The position numbers and the translations under genes are program-made. The notes beneath the pieces are model-generated. The model had not been told where the DNA came from, searched no databases, and saw only the letters and a program-made list of their open reading frames with translations. Shown one piece after another: positions 26,957 through 34,688 of a DNA stretch of 64,000 nucleotides (its first letter is position 1; each line of letters opens with the position of its first letter). Origin of the DNA: Phycisphaerales bacterium (GTDB taxonomy: Bacteria > Planctomycetota > Phycisphaerae > Tepidisphaerales > Tepidisphaeraceae). Location: positions 1 through 64,000 of the forward strand of contig JADYZN010000014.1 of assembly GCA_020853095.1 (NCBI GenBank). The letters are read 5' to 3'.

Positions 26957-27190
26957 GGTCGCCTTTCAGTCCATAAACAAAATCGCCCCGCCATCATGGG
27001 CAGGGCTGGTCGGTCTCAATCGTTGCACACAAAGGCCCTACCCGCGTTGCCGAGGGGTAATTTGAATCGGGCCGGTCTGGGTGCGAAAAAAGTTCATTGG
27101 GAAGATGATATCTCGCCCGCGGGTGCAGGTCAAATCAGCAGACTCCGTCGAAGGAGGTCAATTTTGCAGGATCCGTTCCTCGTGCGGTCC
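26957..27190. other. 234-bp gap between fabF and cimA
   Basis: No gene is seen in this gap. It separates the fatty-acid operon from cimA-uppS, so a cimA promoter and an unidentified 5' leader are expected on the minus strand. I could not find a convincing -35/-10 pair, a leucine- or isoleucine-rich leader peptide, or a terminator. Confidence 0.4.
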
Positions 27191-28432
27191 CTATATTTTC
27201 TTGAGCAGAATGCTCGCGTTGTGGCCGCCAAAGCCGAAGCTGTTGCTCATGGCGTAGGTAATTTTGTGGTCGCGCGCCTTGTGCGGCACGTAATCGAGGT
27301 CGCATTCGGGGTCCGGGTCGTCGAGGTTGATGGTGGGGGGGGCGAGGTTTCGATTGACCGCCATCGCGGTGATCAGGGCTTCCATGCCGCCGCTGGCGCC
27401 CAGCGAATGGCCCATCTGGCTCTTGGTCGAGCTGACCACCAGTTTGCGGGCATGCGGCCCGAAACACGCCTTCATCGCCTTGGTTTCGGCGATATCCCCC
27501 AGCGGGGTGCTGGTTCCGTGGGCGTTGATGTAATCGACGACGTCCGGATTGACCTGCGCATCGGCCAAGGCCCGGCGCATCGCCAGCGTCGCCCCGCGGC
27601 CTTCGGGTTCGGGCGCGGTGATGTGCGAGGCGTCGCCGCTCATGCCATAGCCCACCAGCTCGGCGTAAATTTTGGCGCCGCGTTTTTTGGCGTGCTCGTA
27701 TTCCTCCAGCACCACCACCCCGGCCCCTTCGCTCATGACAAAGCCATTTCGTCCCTTGTCAAACGGCCGGCTGGCGATTTGCGGGTATTCGTTGCTGGTT
27801 GACAACGCCCGGGCGGCACAAAAGCTCGCCATGCCCAGCTCGCACAGCGCCGCCTCCGAACCGCCGGCGATCATCACGTCCGCCATGTCGTACTGGATGT
27901 ACCGGCCGGCATCGCCGATGGCGTTGGAACCGGTGGCGCAGGCGGTCGCCACCGCGCTGTTGGGGCCTTGAATGCCGAACAGGATCGAGACGTTGCCGCT
28001 GGCGGCGTTGACCATCAAACGGGGAACCGTGAACGGGCTGACCCGGCCCGGCCCGCGTTCGATCAGGATTTTGTTCTGCTCTTCCAGCGTCTCGATGCCC
28101 CCGATGCCGCTGCCGATCATCACGCCGCAGCGAAGGCGGTCTTCGGATTCAAAATTCAAACCCGAATCCTTGACCGCGCTGACGGACGCCGCCAGACCGA
28201 ACTGACCGAATCGATCCAGCCGTTTGGCTTCGCGGCCGTCGATCCCGTATTTCGTCACGTCAAAATCAAAGCATTCGCCGCCGATCTTGACGGGATATTT
28301 GCCGGTGTCCCAGCGGCGGATGGTGACGATGCCGCTCTTGCCGGCGCAAACCGCCTCCCATACCTGGTCGGCCAGTTCGCCCAGCGAGGAGACGATCCCG
28401 AGGCCCGTTATGACGACACGGCGTTTGCTCAT
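27191..28432 (-). CDS. fabF: Beta-ketoacyl-ACP synthase II
   Basis: It elongates acyl-ACP with malonyl-ACP. The Cys-His-His triad appears as VATACATGSNAIGDA, INAHGTSTPLGD and SQMGHSLGASGG, and the C-terminus is SNSFGFGGHNASILL. ATG 28432 (MSKRRVVITGLG) gives 413 aa. It is the last gene of the minus-strand rpmF-plsX-fab block, about 100 bp after acpP. Confidence 0.96.
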   Translation of the reverse strand: MSKRRVVITGLGIVSSLGELADQVWEAVCAGKSGIVTIRRWDTGKYPVKIGGECFDFDVTKYGIDGREAKRLDRFGQFGLAASVSAVKDSGLNFESEDRLRCGVMIGSGIGGIETLEEQNKILIERGPGRVSPFTVPRLMVNAASGNVSILFGIQGPNSAVATACATGSNAIGDAGRYIQYDMADVMIAGGSEAALCELGMASFCAARALSTSNEYPQIASRPFDKGRNGFVMSEGAGVVVLEEYEHAKKRGAKIYAELVGYGMSGDASHITAPEPEGRGATLAMRRALADAQVNPDVVDYINAHGTSTPLGDIAETKAMKACFGPHARKLVVSSTKSQMGHSLGASGGMEALITAMAVNRNLAPPTINLDDPDPECDLDYVPHKARDHKITYAMSNSFGFGGHNASILLKKI

Positions 28433-28528
28433 ATCCTGTTTCCGACCCCGCGGACTTTCGGTCGCCGGCCATCCGCCGCGCAGACGGGTGGCGAGGCTCA
28501 ATCCCGATCCCGATCGGCCCGGTGACGA

Positions 28529-28768
28529 TTACTTGCTGGAATGTTCCTTGATGTAGTCGATCGCCTGCCCGACGGTCTGGATCTTCTCCGCCTCTTCGTC
28601 GGGAATGGACAGCTCGAATTCATCCTCAAATTCCATCACCAGCTCGACGGTGTCCAGCGAGTCGGCGTTGAGGTCGTTGATAAAATGCGTCTCGCGCGTG
28701 ATCTCGCTTTTATCAACGCCCATCTGCTCGCTGACAATCTCGATTACCTTCTGCTCGATCTCTTCCAT
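28529..28768 (-). CDS. acpP: Acyl carrier protein
   Basis: This 79-aa acidic protein carries the phosphopantetheine Ser in [23 protein letters not shown] 28768 is preferred, with AGGTGG five bases upstream. A GTG at 28777 would add three residues. AcpS at 3841-4230 would activate it. It lies between fabG and fabF, the usual order. Confidence 0.97.
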   Translation of the reverse strand: MEEIEQKVIEIVSEQMGVDKSEITRETHFINDLNADSLDTVELVMEFEDEFELSIPDEEAEKIQTVGQAIDYIKEHSSK

Positions 28769-28901
28769 AGGCTCCACCTGTGATGCAAAGTTATGCCCCG
28801 GCCACCCGGCCGGAACGTTCGCAAACTATAGCCGTCACATACCCATTTGCAACAGCCTTTACCACCTCGAATTACGTCCTTTGGCGGGGGATGGGCACGG
28901 C

Positions 28902-29639
28902 TTACATCACCATCCCGCCATCCACGCAAATCACCTGTCCGGTCACGTAACTGGCATCCGCACCGGCCAGGAACGACACCGCCGCCGCGATTTCATCGGG
29001 CACGCCGAACCGCTTCATCGGAATGTGCCCCTTGACCGTCTCCTTGATCTGGTCATTGAGCACGTCCGTCATGTCCGTGGTGATGAATCCCGGCGCCACG
29101 CAGTTGCAGGTGATGTTTTTGCCCGCCAGCTCCTTGGCCACGCTCTTGGACAGGCCGATCAGCCCCGCCTTGCTGGCGGCATAGTTGGCCTGTCCGGCGT
29201 TGCCCGCGACGCCCGCGACGCTGCTGATGTTGATGATCCGGCCGCCCTTGGACCGCATCATCGGCCGGGCGGCCGAGCGAATCGCCACGAACGCGCTTTT
29301 CAGGTTCGTATTGATCACCTGGTCGAAATCCGCATCCTCCATCCGCAGGATCAATCCATCCCGCGTGATGCCGGCGTTGTTGACCAGCACGTCCAGCCGG
29401 CCGTGCGCATCGGCGACTTTTTCAATCGCCCCGGCCAGCGCCTGCGAATCGGCGATGTCGCACGCCAGCGCCTCGGCCGAGCCGCCGGCGTCTTTCACCT
29501 GGGCGCAAATTTCCTGCAACTTGTCGGCGCTGCGCGCCACCGCCACCACGTGAAAACCATCCTTCGCCAGCCGGCGCACGATCGCCGCTCCGATCCCCCG
29601 TGATCCGCCGGTCACAAATGCCACTTTTTTCTGATCCAT
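28902..29639 (-). CDS. fabG: 3-oxoacyl-ACP reductase
   Basis: This is an SDR enzyme that reduces 3-oxoacyl-ACP with NADPH. It has TGGSRGIG near residue 10, NNAGITRDGLILRM, the catalytic Ser in NISSVAG and YAASKAGL with Tyr and Lys, and ends DGGMVM as FabG does. ATG 29639 gives 245 aa. A REP-like repeat lies just upstream between it and fabD. Confidence 0.95.
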   Translation of the reverse strand: MDQKKVAFVTGGSRGIGAAIVRRLAKDGFHVVAVARSADKLQEICAQVKDAGGSAEALACDIADSQALAGAIEKVADAHGRLDVLVNNAGITRDGLILRMEDADFDQVINTNLKSAFVAIRSAARPMMRSKGGRIINISSVAGVAGNAGQANYAASKAGLIGLSKSVAKELAGKNITCNCVAPGFITTDMTDVLNDQIKETVKGHIPMKRFGVPDEIAAAVSFLAGADASYVTGQVICVDGGMVM

Positions 29640-29656
29640 GTTCCTTGTCTCCTGCT

Positions 29657-29759
29657 CCCTCTCCCTCCGGGAGAGGGTCGGGGTGAGGGTCTGTTCCACC
29701 TCAAAACCGTCGCGACGCCAAACCCACCCTCACCCTATCCCTCTCCCGGAGGGAGAGGG
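29657..29759. repeat. REP-like inverted repeat pair at the fabD/fabG junction
   Basis: Two hairpins with identical 9-bp arms (CCCTCTCCC/GGGAGAGGG) stand at 29657-29677 and 29739-29759. GGGTGAGGGT (29681-29690) and its complement ACCCTCACCC (29726-29735) extend the symmetry, with about 35 unique bases in the centre. The right copy covers the last codons and stop of fabD. The pattern looks like a dispersed palindromic element; other copies lie outside my view. Confidence 0.75.
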
Positions 29760-30680
29760 GACCAGCGCCTCCGCCGTGGCCAGGCTCTCGATGGGAAGCC
29801 GGCGGTTGATCCGCTTGGCCAGGCCCGCCAGCGTTCGGCCGGGGGCCAGTTCCACAAACCGCGACCCATCCTGAGCCACCAGTTTCACCATGATCTGTTC
29901 CCACCGCACCGGCTTGACGATCTGATCCACCAGCAGACGGCGAATCGAATCCGCGTCGCCGTGCGGTTCGGCCGTGACGTTGGAATAAACCATCGTCCGG
30001 GCCGGTTGAAAATTCACTTTTGCCAGCTCGGCCGCCATCCGGTCGGCGGCGCTTTGCATCAGCGGGCTGTGAAACGCACCGGCCACCTTGAGCGACACCG
30101 CCTTGAATCCTTTTGCCTCCGCCCCCTTCAATGCCCGCTCGCACGCTTCGATGGCCCCACTGACCACGACCTGGCCGGGCGCGTTGAAATTGGCCGTCAC
30201 CAGCACCTGCCCATCGGCATGGTCCTGGCACAACTGTTCCACGGCCGCGTGATCGGCCCCCATGATCGCCACCATGCCGCTGGGCGATGACACCGCCGCC
30301 TGCTGCATGTAACGCCCGCGGGCCGCCACCAGCTTCAACCCCTCCTCAAACGAAAACACCCCGGCCAGATGCAGCGCCGTGTATTCGCCGAGGCTCAATC
30401 CCGCATAGGCCGACACCGCGGTTTGGTCGATCAACCCCGCCTGCCGGGCCGCGCGAAATGCCGCGATGCTGGTGACGTAAATCGCCGGCTGGCTGATGTC
30501 GGTTTGATTCAACCGTTCTTCGGGGCCATTAAAACAGATCGAAGACAGGTCAAATCCCAATACGGAATCGGCCTGCGCGAATGTCTGTTTCGCCACCTCG
30601 ATGGAGGCGTCAAAATCCTTCCCCATCCCAACGGCCTGCGCTCCCTGGCCCGGACACAAAATGAACGTTGCTTGACCCAT
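29730..30680 (-). CDS. fabD: Malonyl-CoA:ACP transacylase
   Basis: It moves malonyl from CoA to ACP. It has the N-terminal FILCPGQGAQAVGMG, the nucleophile elbow YAGLSLGEYTALH (Ser) and a later catalytic His (VAGAFHSPLM). The 316-aa length is near the norm. The last residues, VPSPSGRGIG, and the stop codon are encoded by a REP-like repeat, so the natural C-terminus has probably been replaced by the insertion. The core is intact and function is likely kept. Confidence 0.95.
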   Translation of the reverse strand: MGQATFILCPGQGAQAVGMGKDFDASIEVAKQTFAQADSVLGFDLSSICFNGPEERLNQTDISQPAIYVTSIAAFRAARQAGLIDQTAVSAYAGLSLGEYTALHLAGVFSFEEGLKLVAARGRYMQQAAVSSPSGMVAIMGADHAAVEQLCQDHADGQVLVTANFNAPGQVVVSGAIEACERALKGAEAKGFKAVSLKVAGAFHSPLMQSAADRMAAELAKVNFQPARTMVYSNVTAEPHGDADSIRRLLVDQIVKPVRWEQIMVKLVAQDGSRFVELAPGRTLAGLAKRINRRLPIESLATAEALVPSPSGRGIG

Positions 30681-30710
30681 GCTTCAGCGCCCAAGTCCCT
30701 GAGTTGCGAG

Positions 30711-31697
30711 CTACATCCTGACAACCGCGTTGGCCCAGGTCAGGCCGCCGCCAAATGCCACGAATATCGCCACATCCCCCTGATTCAGCCTTCCTTCCCG
30801 GATCGCCTCATCCAGCGCGATCGGGATCGAGGCGGCCGAAGTGTTGCCATATTTCCCGATGTTCACGAAGGCTTTTTCCGGCGGCAACCCCAGCTTCTCC
30901 ATCGCCGAATCGATGATCCGCTGATTGACCTGGTGCGGCACGATCAACTTGACCTGATCGACCGACAATTCGCACGCCCGCATCGCGTTTTCGATCAGTT
31001 CTTCAAATCGCGTGACGGCGAACTTGTACACTTCCCGTCCTTTGATCTTCATGAATTGATGGCGGCCGGCCACCATGTCCGCGTTGATCGGATGGCGGCT
31101 GCCGGGATCGCAATGGAGCAATTCCCAACCATGCCCATCGGCATGCAGGCTGCTATAGATCAATCCTCGATTGCGATCGGCGCTGCTCTGCAGGATGACC
31201 GCTCCGGCCCCATCGCCGAACAGAATGCAACTGCCCCGATCGGTGTAATCGACGATCCGGCTGAGCGTCTCGGCCCCGATCACCATGACGTTGCGATACC
31301 GTTCAGCTTTCACGAACGCCGCCCCGGTGTCCAGGGCGTAAATAAACCCGCTGCACGCCGCCCCCACATCCATCGCCGGTGTGCTGTCCAACCCCAACGA
31401 CGCCGCCACGAAGCAGGCGGTCGATGGAAAAACCATCTCGCCCGAGACCGTGGCGCACAGGATCAAATCCAGGTCTTTGGGTTCAAGTGAAGCGGACTTC
31501 AGCGCCCGCGTGGCGGCATGGCTGGCCAGCGTCGCGGTCGATTCGCCCGTGCCGGCGATTCGACGCTCGCGGATGCCCGTCCGTTGAACGATCCATTCAT
31601 CGTTGGTGTCCACCATTTTGGACAGGTCATCATTGGTCAGCCGTTTTTCCGGCACAAAGCTGCCCGTCCCGACGATGATGGCTCCGACATTTGGCAT
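30711..31697 (-). CDS. fabH: Beta-ketoacyl-ACP synthase III
   Basis: It starts fatty-acid synthesis by joining acetyl-CoA (or another acyl-CoA) to malonyl-ACP. The active Cys lies in VGAACSGFIYAL, His in IVPHQVNQRI and Asn in NIGKYGNTSAAS. ATG 31697 (MPNVGAIIVGTG, 328 aa) has AGGGAA five bases upstream. ATG 31718 would add seven residues. Confidence 0.95.
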   Translation of the reverse strand: MPNVGAIIVGTGSFVPEKRLTNDDLSKMVDTNDEWIVQRTGIRERRIAGTGESTATLASHAATRALKSASLEPKDLDLILCATVSGEMVFPSTACFVAASLGLDSTPAMDVGAACSGFIYALDTGAAFVKAERYRNVMVIGAETLSRIVDYTDRGSCILFGDGAGAVILQSSADRNRGLIYSSLHADGHGWELLHCDPGSRHPINADMVAGRHQFMKIKGREVYKFAVTRFEELIENAMRACELSVDQVKLIVPHQVNQRIIDSAMEKLGLPPEKAFVNIGKYGNTSAASIPIALDEAIREGRLNQGDVAIFVAFGGGLTWANAVVRM

Positions 31698-31737
31698 GAT
31701 CTTTCCCTGATCTGGCATCCGTAATCAACGGCAACCG

Positions 31738-32757
31738 TTATTCTTCCCCCACCGGAATGCTGCTTTCAATCCGCTGGACGATTTTCTGGTTGACGCCGCT
31801 GTTGACCAGTTGCTTGCCGATGCGAATGGCGTTTTTGATCGCCCGGCTGTCCGATTTGCCATGACAGATCAGGCAATAACCACTCACACCCAGCAACGGA
31901 GCGCCGCCATATTCCTGCCAGTCGTGCTTCTGATAGATTTTCTTCATCACCGGCTTGAATTGCTCCAACAGCTCCGGCGCAAACTCCTGCAATTCCGCCA
32001 GGATGGTCTGAAACAACCCTTCGGCCATCCCTTCGGTGAATTTCAGGACAATGTTACCCACAAATCCATCGCACACCACCACATCCACCACGCCTTTGAA
32101 CAGGTCGCGGCCTTCGACGTTGCCCACGAAATTGATCTGCGGCTCATCCCGCATCAATTTGCGGGCCTCCTTGACGGTCGTGGTCCCTTTGGCGTCTTCT
32201 TCGCCGATGGAAAGCAGCCCCACACGCGGGTTTTCAACCCCGCAGACGGCATGGGCATAAGCGCCGGCCATCAGGGCGTATTGCTGTAAGTGCTTTGGTT
32301 TGGGGGAGATGTTGGCGCCCACGTCGCAGATGACGATGGGGCCGTGAAACGTGGGTAAAATCACCGCGATGCCGGGCCGGCTCACGCCCGACAGCGTCCT
32401 CATCCGCAACTGCGCCGCCGCCACGCATGCCCCGGTGTTGCCGGCGGAAATCACCACGTCCGCCTCACCCTTGGCGGCCATTTTGCACATCACCGCGATC
32501 GAGCTGTCCGGCTTGCCCCGGATCGCCTCCACCGGCGGATCATCCATCTCGATGATCTGTGTCGTCGCAACAATCTTAAAAATGGATCGAATCGCAGGCG
32601 GCAGCCCGCAGTGTTCCAATCCCTGCTTGATGATGCCTTCATCCCCGACAAGATGGACGACATCCTGTTCGTCCAGAAGGGCGGCCGCCTCCCAGCAACC
32701 CTTGAGGATTGCCTCCGGCGCATGATCGCCTCCCATCACATCAACCGCAGCTCGCAC
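31738..32757 (-). CDS. plsX: Phosphate acyltransferase PlsX
   Basis: It makes acyl phosphate from acyl-ACP for phospholipid synthesis. The 339-aa protein has AVDVMGGDHAPEAIL at the N-terminus and the SAGNTGA segment typical of PlsX. The start codon is GTG at 32757. It lies between rpmF and fabH, a conserved order in many bacteria. Confidence 0.95.
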   Translation of the reverse strand: MRAAVDVMGGDHAPEAILKGCWEAAALLDEQDVVHLVGDEGIIKQGLEHCGLPPAIRSIFKIVATTQIIEMDDPPVEAIRGKPDSSIAVMCKMAAKGEADVVISAGNTGACVAAAQLRMRTLSGVSRPGIAVILPTFHGPIVICDVGANISPKPKHLQQYALMAGAYAHAVCGVENPRVGLLSIGEEDAKGTTTVKEARKLMRDEPQINFVGNVEGRDLFKGVVDVVVCDGFVGNIVLKFTEGMAEGLFQTILAELQEFAPELLEQFKPVMKKIYQKHDWQEYGGAPLLGVSGYCLICHGKSDSRAIKNAIRIGKQLVNSGVNQKIVQRIESSIPVGEE

Positions 32758-32787
32758 CGTTGACTCCTATGGCTTTGAAAATTGGGG

Positions 32788-32973
32788 TCAGGCGCTTTCC
32801 TGATCCATCTGCAGCGCCAATTTCGGATTGACAAACCCGCAATTGTCGCACGCACAGTGCGGCAGCTTGGCGTTGCCGCATTGCGGACAACGCACGTAAT
32901 GAATCGGCTTTAACGCCTGATGAGATCGGCGCTTGCGCTTACGCGACTTGCTGTGTTTCTGTACCGGGACCAT
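32788..32973 (-). CDS. rpmF: 50S ribosomal protein L32
   Basis: This 61-aa basic protein starts MVPVQKHSKSRKRKRRSHQ. It has a four-Cys zinc knuckle (CPQCG and, further on, CACDNCG). ATG 32973 has AGGAG nine bases upstream. It heads the plsX-fab block, as in many bacteria. Confidence 0.94.
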   Translation of the reverse strand: MVPVQKHSKSRKRKRRSHQALKPIHYVRCPQCGNAKLPHCACDNCGFVNPKLALQMDQESA

Positions 32974-33092
32974 GTATCCAACTCCTGCAACCAACGCGGC
33001 GGAACGCACGCGCCGTAAACCGCTTAAGGATAAGCGATTAGATCAACCAAGGCCGGCGGATACCTCGACCCGCGACCAGCGGAAAGAGCGGT

Positions 33093-33121
33093 ACGTTAGG
33101 CCCTGACCATGCTTCTGTCAA
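33093..33121 (-). promoter_or_regulatory. Candidate promoter of the rpmF-plsX-fab operon
   Basis: A perfect TTGACA (complement of 33116-33121) is 17 bp from TAACGT (complement of 33093-33098), about 120 bp upstream of rpmF. The -10 box is weak, so this is tentative. No coding region is seen from 33010 to 33278. Confidence 0.4.
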
Positions 33122-33278
33122 GTTTTCGCAATCATCCCTGGCGGCGAATATACGTCAGGGTTCCAATTTCCCGCTGTTGAAGCGCCCGGCCAAACAGCCA
33201 AAAAGGAAAAGCGGCGGTGATGAAAGTCAAGACATTGTCATCCCATGAACCATGAAATAAGACATTTATATGATAATA

Positions 33279-33306
33279 TTGATATTTCAGGGTTTTGTAG
33301 TATAAT
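33279..33306 (+). promoter_or_regulatory. Sigma70-type promoter of the PEP-CTERM-like gene
   Basis: TTGATA (33279-33284) and TATAAT (33301-33306) are 16 bp apart in an AT-rich patch, about 115 bp before the ATG at 33422. This is the best consensus promoter in the window. The leader between them shows no recognised riboswitch. Confidence 0.7.
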
Positions 33307-33421
33307 CCGTGTGTGTCATTGAAATGCGTCCGTGGTTTGCCAGGTTGTGGACTATGATGCGGCACGGTGCCGTCAGCCTTGTGGTGGGTTCTGATTTTGG
33401 CCGACTGGAGACAGGAGAAAA

Positions 33422-34105
33422 ATGATGAAGGGTAATGTGATTTTAACCGCCATGACATTGGCGGCGGGTGTGGGTCTTTGGGGCATGTCGGGTTCCGCCT
33501 CGGCCGCGATGTCTGATCCATCATCCATAACCATCAACACAATCAATAGAACCGAGATCGAGCAGGATGTTCAAAAAACTCTGGTCTGGCAATTGTTGCC
33601 GTCGTTGACGCCTCCGATCGGGCCGGCAGATGCGCGGTTCAACGATCTTCTGAGCGAAGTCATGGCCGAACCCGGCTCGCCGATCAATGTATCGGATTAC
33701 CAGCAGCCATTCTATTTCGCCGGCGGACTTGATTTTGATGACCAGACACTGGTCTCGCTGGTGGGGTTTGACCTGTCGGAGGTCGATCTGGGTATGACCA
33801 GCCGGCCTGACCAACAAGTCGAAGTGGAGCCGGGGAAAATCGAGGGCGTGGACTATGTGACCGGTGGTTCTTCCAATCCCAGCGATTGGGTTGCCCTCAC
33901 TGATGTGATCGTCACCGTCACGAATACGACCACGGAAACTTATCACTCCAGTCGCACGGTGTATGCCTTGGTGTCGCCGGCGGCCGCTCCGCCCGTCGCG
34001 GCGGTGCCGCTGCCACCGGCCGCATGGGCCAGCGCCGGCCTCCTGGGGATGCTGGGCGTCTGCAGATGGATTCAGCGTCGTGGTGGGCGCCATCAGTCTG
34101 TGTAA
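33422..34105 (+). CDS. Secreted protein with PEP-CTERM-like sorting tail
   Basis: This 227-aa protein starts with a signal peptide (MMKGNVILTAMTLAAGVGLWGMSGSASA). It ends with VPLPPAAWASAGLLGMLG and basic residues (WIQRRGGR). That is the short motif, membrane helix and positive tail of exosortase targets, in the VPLP form seen in planctomycetes. The middle is acidic, with no known domain. The Shine-Dalgarno AGGAG precedes ATG 33422, with ATG 33425 also possible. It should be exported and processed by an exosortase-like enzyme not present in the window. Confidence 0.75.
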   Translation: MMKGNVILTAMTLAAGVGLWGMSGSASAAMSDPSSITINTINRTEIEQDVQKTLVWQLLPSLTPPIGPADARFNDLLSEVMAEPGSPINVSDYQQPFYFAGGLDFDDQTLVSLVGFDLSEVDLGMTSRPDQQVEVEPGKIEGVDYVTGGSSNPSDWVALTDVIVTVTNTTTETYHSSRTVYALVSPAAAPPVAAVPLPPAAWASAGLLGMLGVCRWIQRRGGRHQSV

Positions 34106-34118
34106 CCACGGACTGATG
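34091..34118 (+). terminator. Hairpin enclosing the stop codon of the PEP-CTERM-like gene
   Basis: A 12-bp stem (CATCAGTCTGTG with CACGGACTGATG, one G-U pair) has a TAAC loop, and the loop contains the TAA stop. No T run follows, so it may slow exonucleases or act as a weak terminator. Confidence 0.45.
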
Positions 34119-34183
34119 CTGTGCCGGCCGGGTGGAACGAGGCCGATAAATCAACATGACCCCATTATCATCCGAGGTGGGAT

Positions 34184-34212
34184 TTGACGTTGTGGGTTGC
34201 ATGACCTATTTT
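34184..34212 (+). promoter_or_regulatory. Candidate promoter in front of the czc region
   Basis: TTGACG (34184-34189) and TATTTT (34207-34212) are 17 bp apart. The predicted start is about 34219, right at the GTG at 34221, so the message would be almost leaderless. No MerR- or CzcR-type operator is evident. Confidence 0.35.
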
Positions 34213-34220
34213 CTCGTGCC

Positions 34221-34598
34221 GTGAAATCGATCGTTTTTCTATGTCTGGCCTGTCTGGTGTTGCAATCGACGCCGATGCGGGCGTGCGCATGGGAGGAATT
34301 GACGCGGGGGAACAGTTGTCACGATCGGGCGAAAGAATCTGATAAATCCGATGCCGAACGGGTGGCGATGGATGGGTGTGTATCGCATCCGGCCGATCAG
34401 ACGCACCAGTGCGTTTGCGAACGGCCAAAGGCATCGGCGGATCGGTCGGGGCTGATTCATTTTGGGGTGGATATGCTGCCGGCGGCAGATCACGCCCCGG
34501 TTTTGGTGATGGAGCCTGTCTCCTTTTATCCGAATTGTGCGGGTCAGATTCTCCTTGAGCCGTGCCCGCCGGCTCGAATCCTGCCTTTGCTGAATTGA
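34221..34598 (+). CDS. Small secreted Cys-containing protein preceding czcCBA
   Basis: I do not recognise a family. Read from GTG 34221 it has a signal-like start (MKSIVFLCLACLVLQSTPMRA) and about 125 aa. Several Cys and His follow (CAWEE, SCHDR, GCVSHPADQTHQCVCERP, HFG, DHAP, YPNC). TTG 34197 would add eight residues. Its place directly before a heavy-metal efflux operon and its thiol and His content suggest a periplasmic metal-binding or sensing accessory; this is inference. Confidence 0.55.
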   Translation: MKSIVFLCLACLVLQSTPMRACAWEELTRGNSCHDRAKESDKSDAERVAMDGCVSHPADQTHQCVCERPKASADRSGLIHFGVDMLPAADHAPVLVMEPVSFYPNCAGQILLEPCPPARILPLLN

Positions 34599-34688
34599 TC
34601 CTTGCATTCCAAGCCAATGGAAACCAACGCCCATGATGGGTGTTGGCGGGTGTTGTGCTGCGCATTGGGGTGGAAGCGAGGATCGAGC

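Noticed and set aside
33132-33524. 130-codon minus-strand frame over the promoter of the PEP-CTERM-like gene
   Set aside because: No Shine-Dalgarno or family; it covers a good promoter and the start of a real gene on the other strand.
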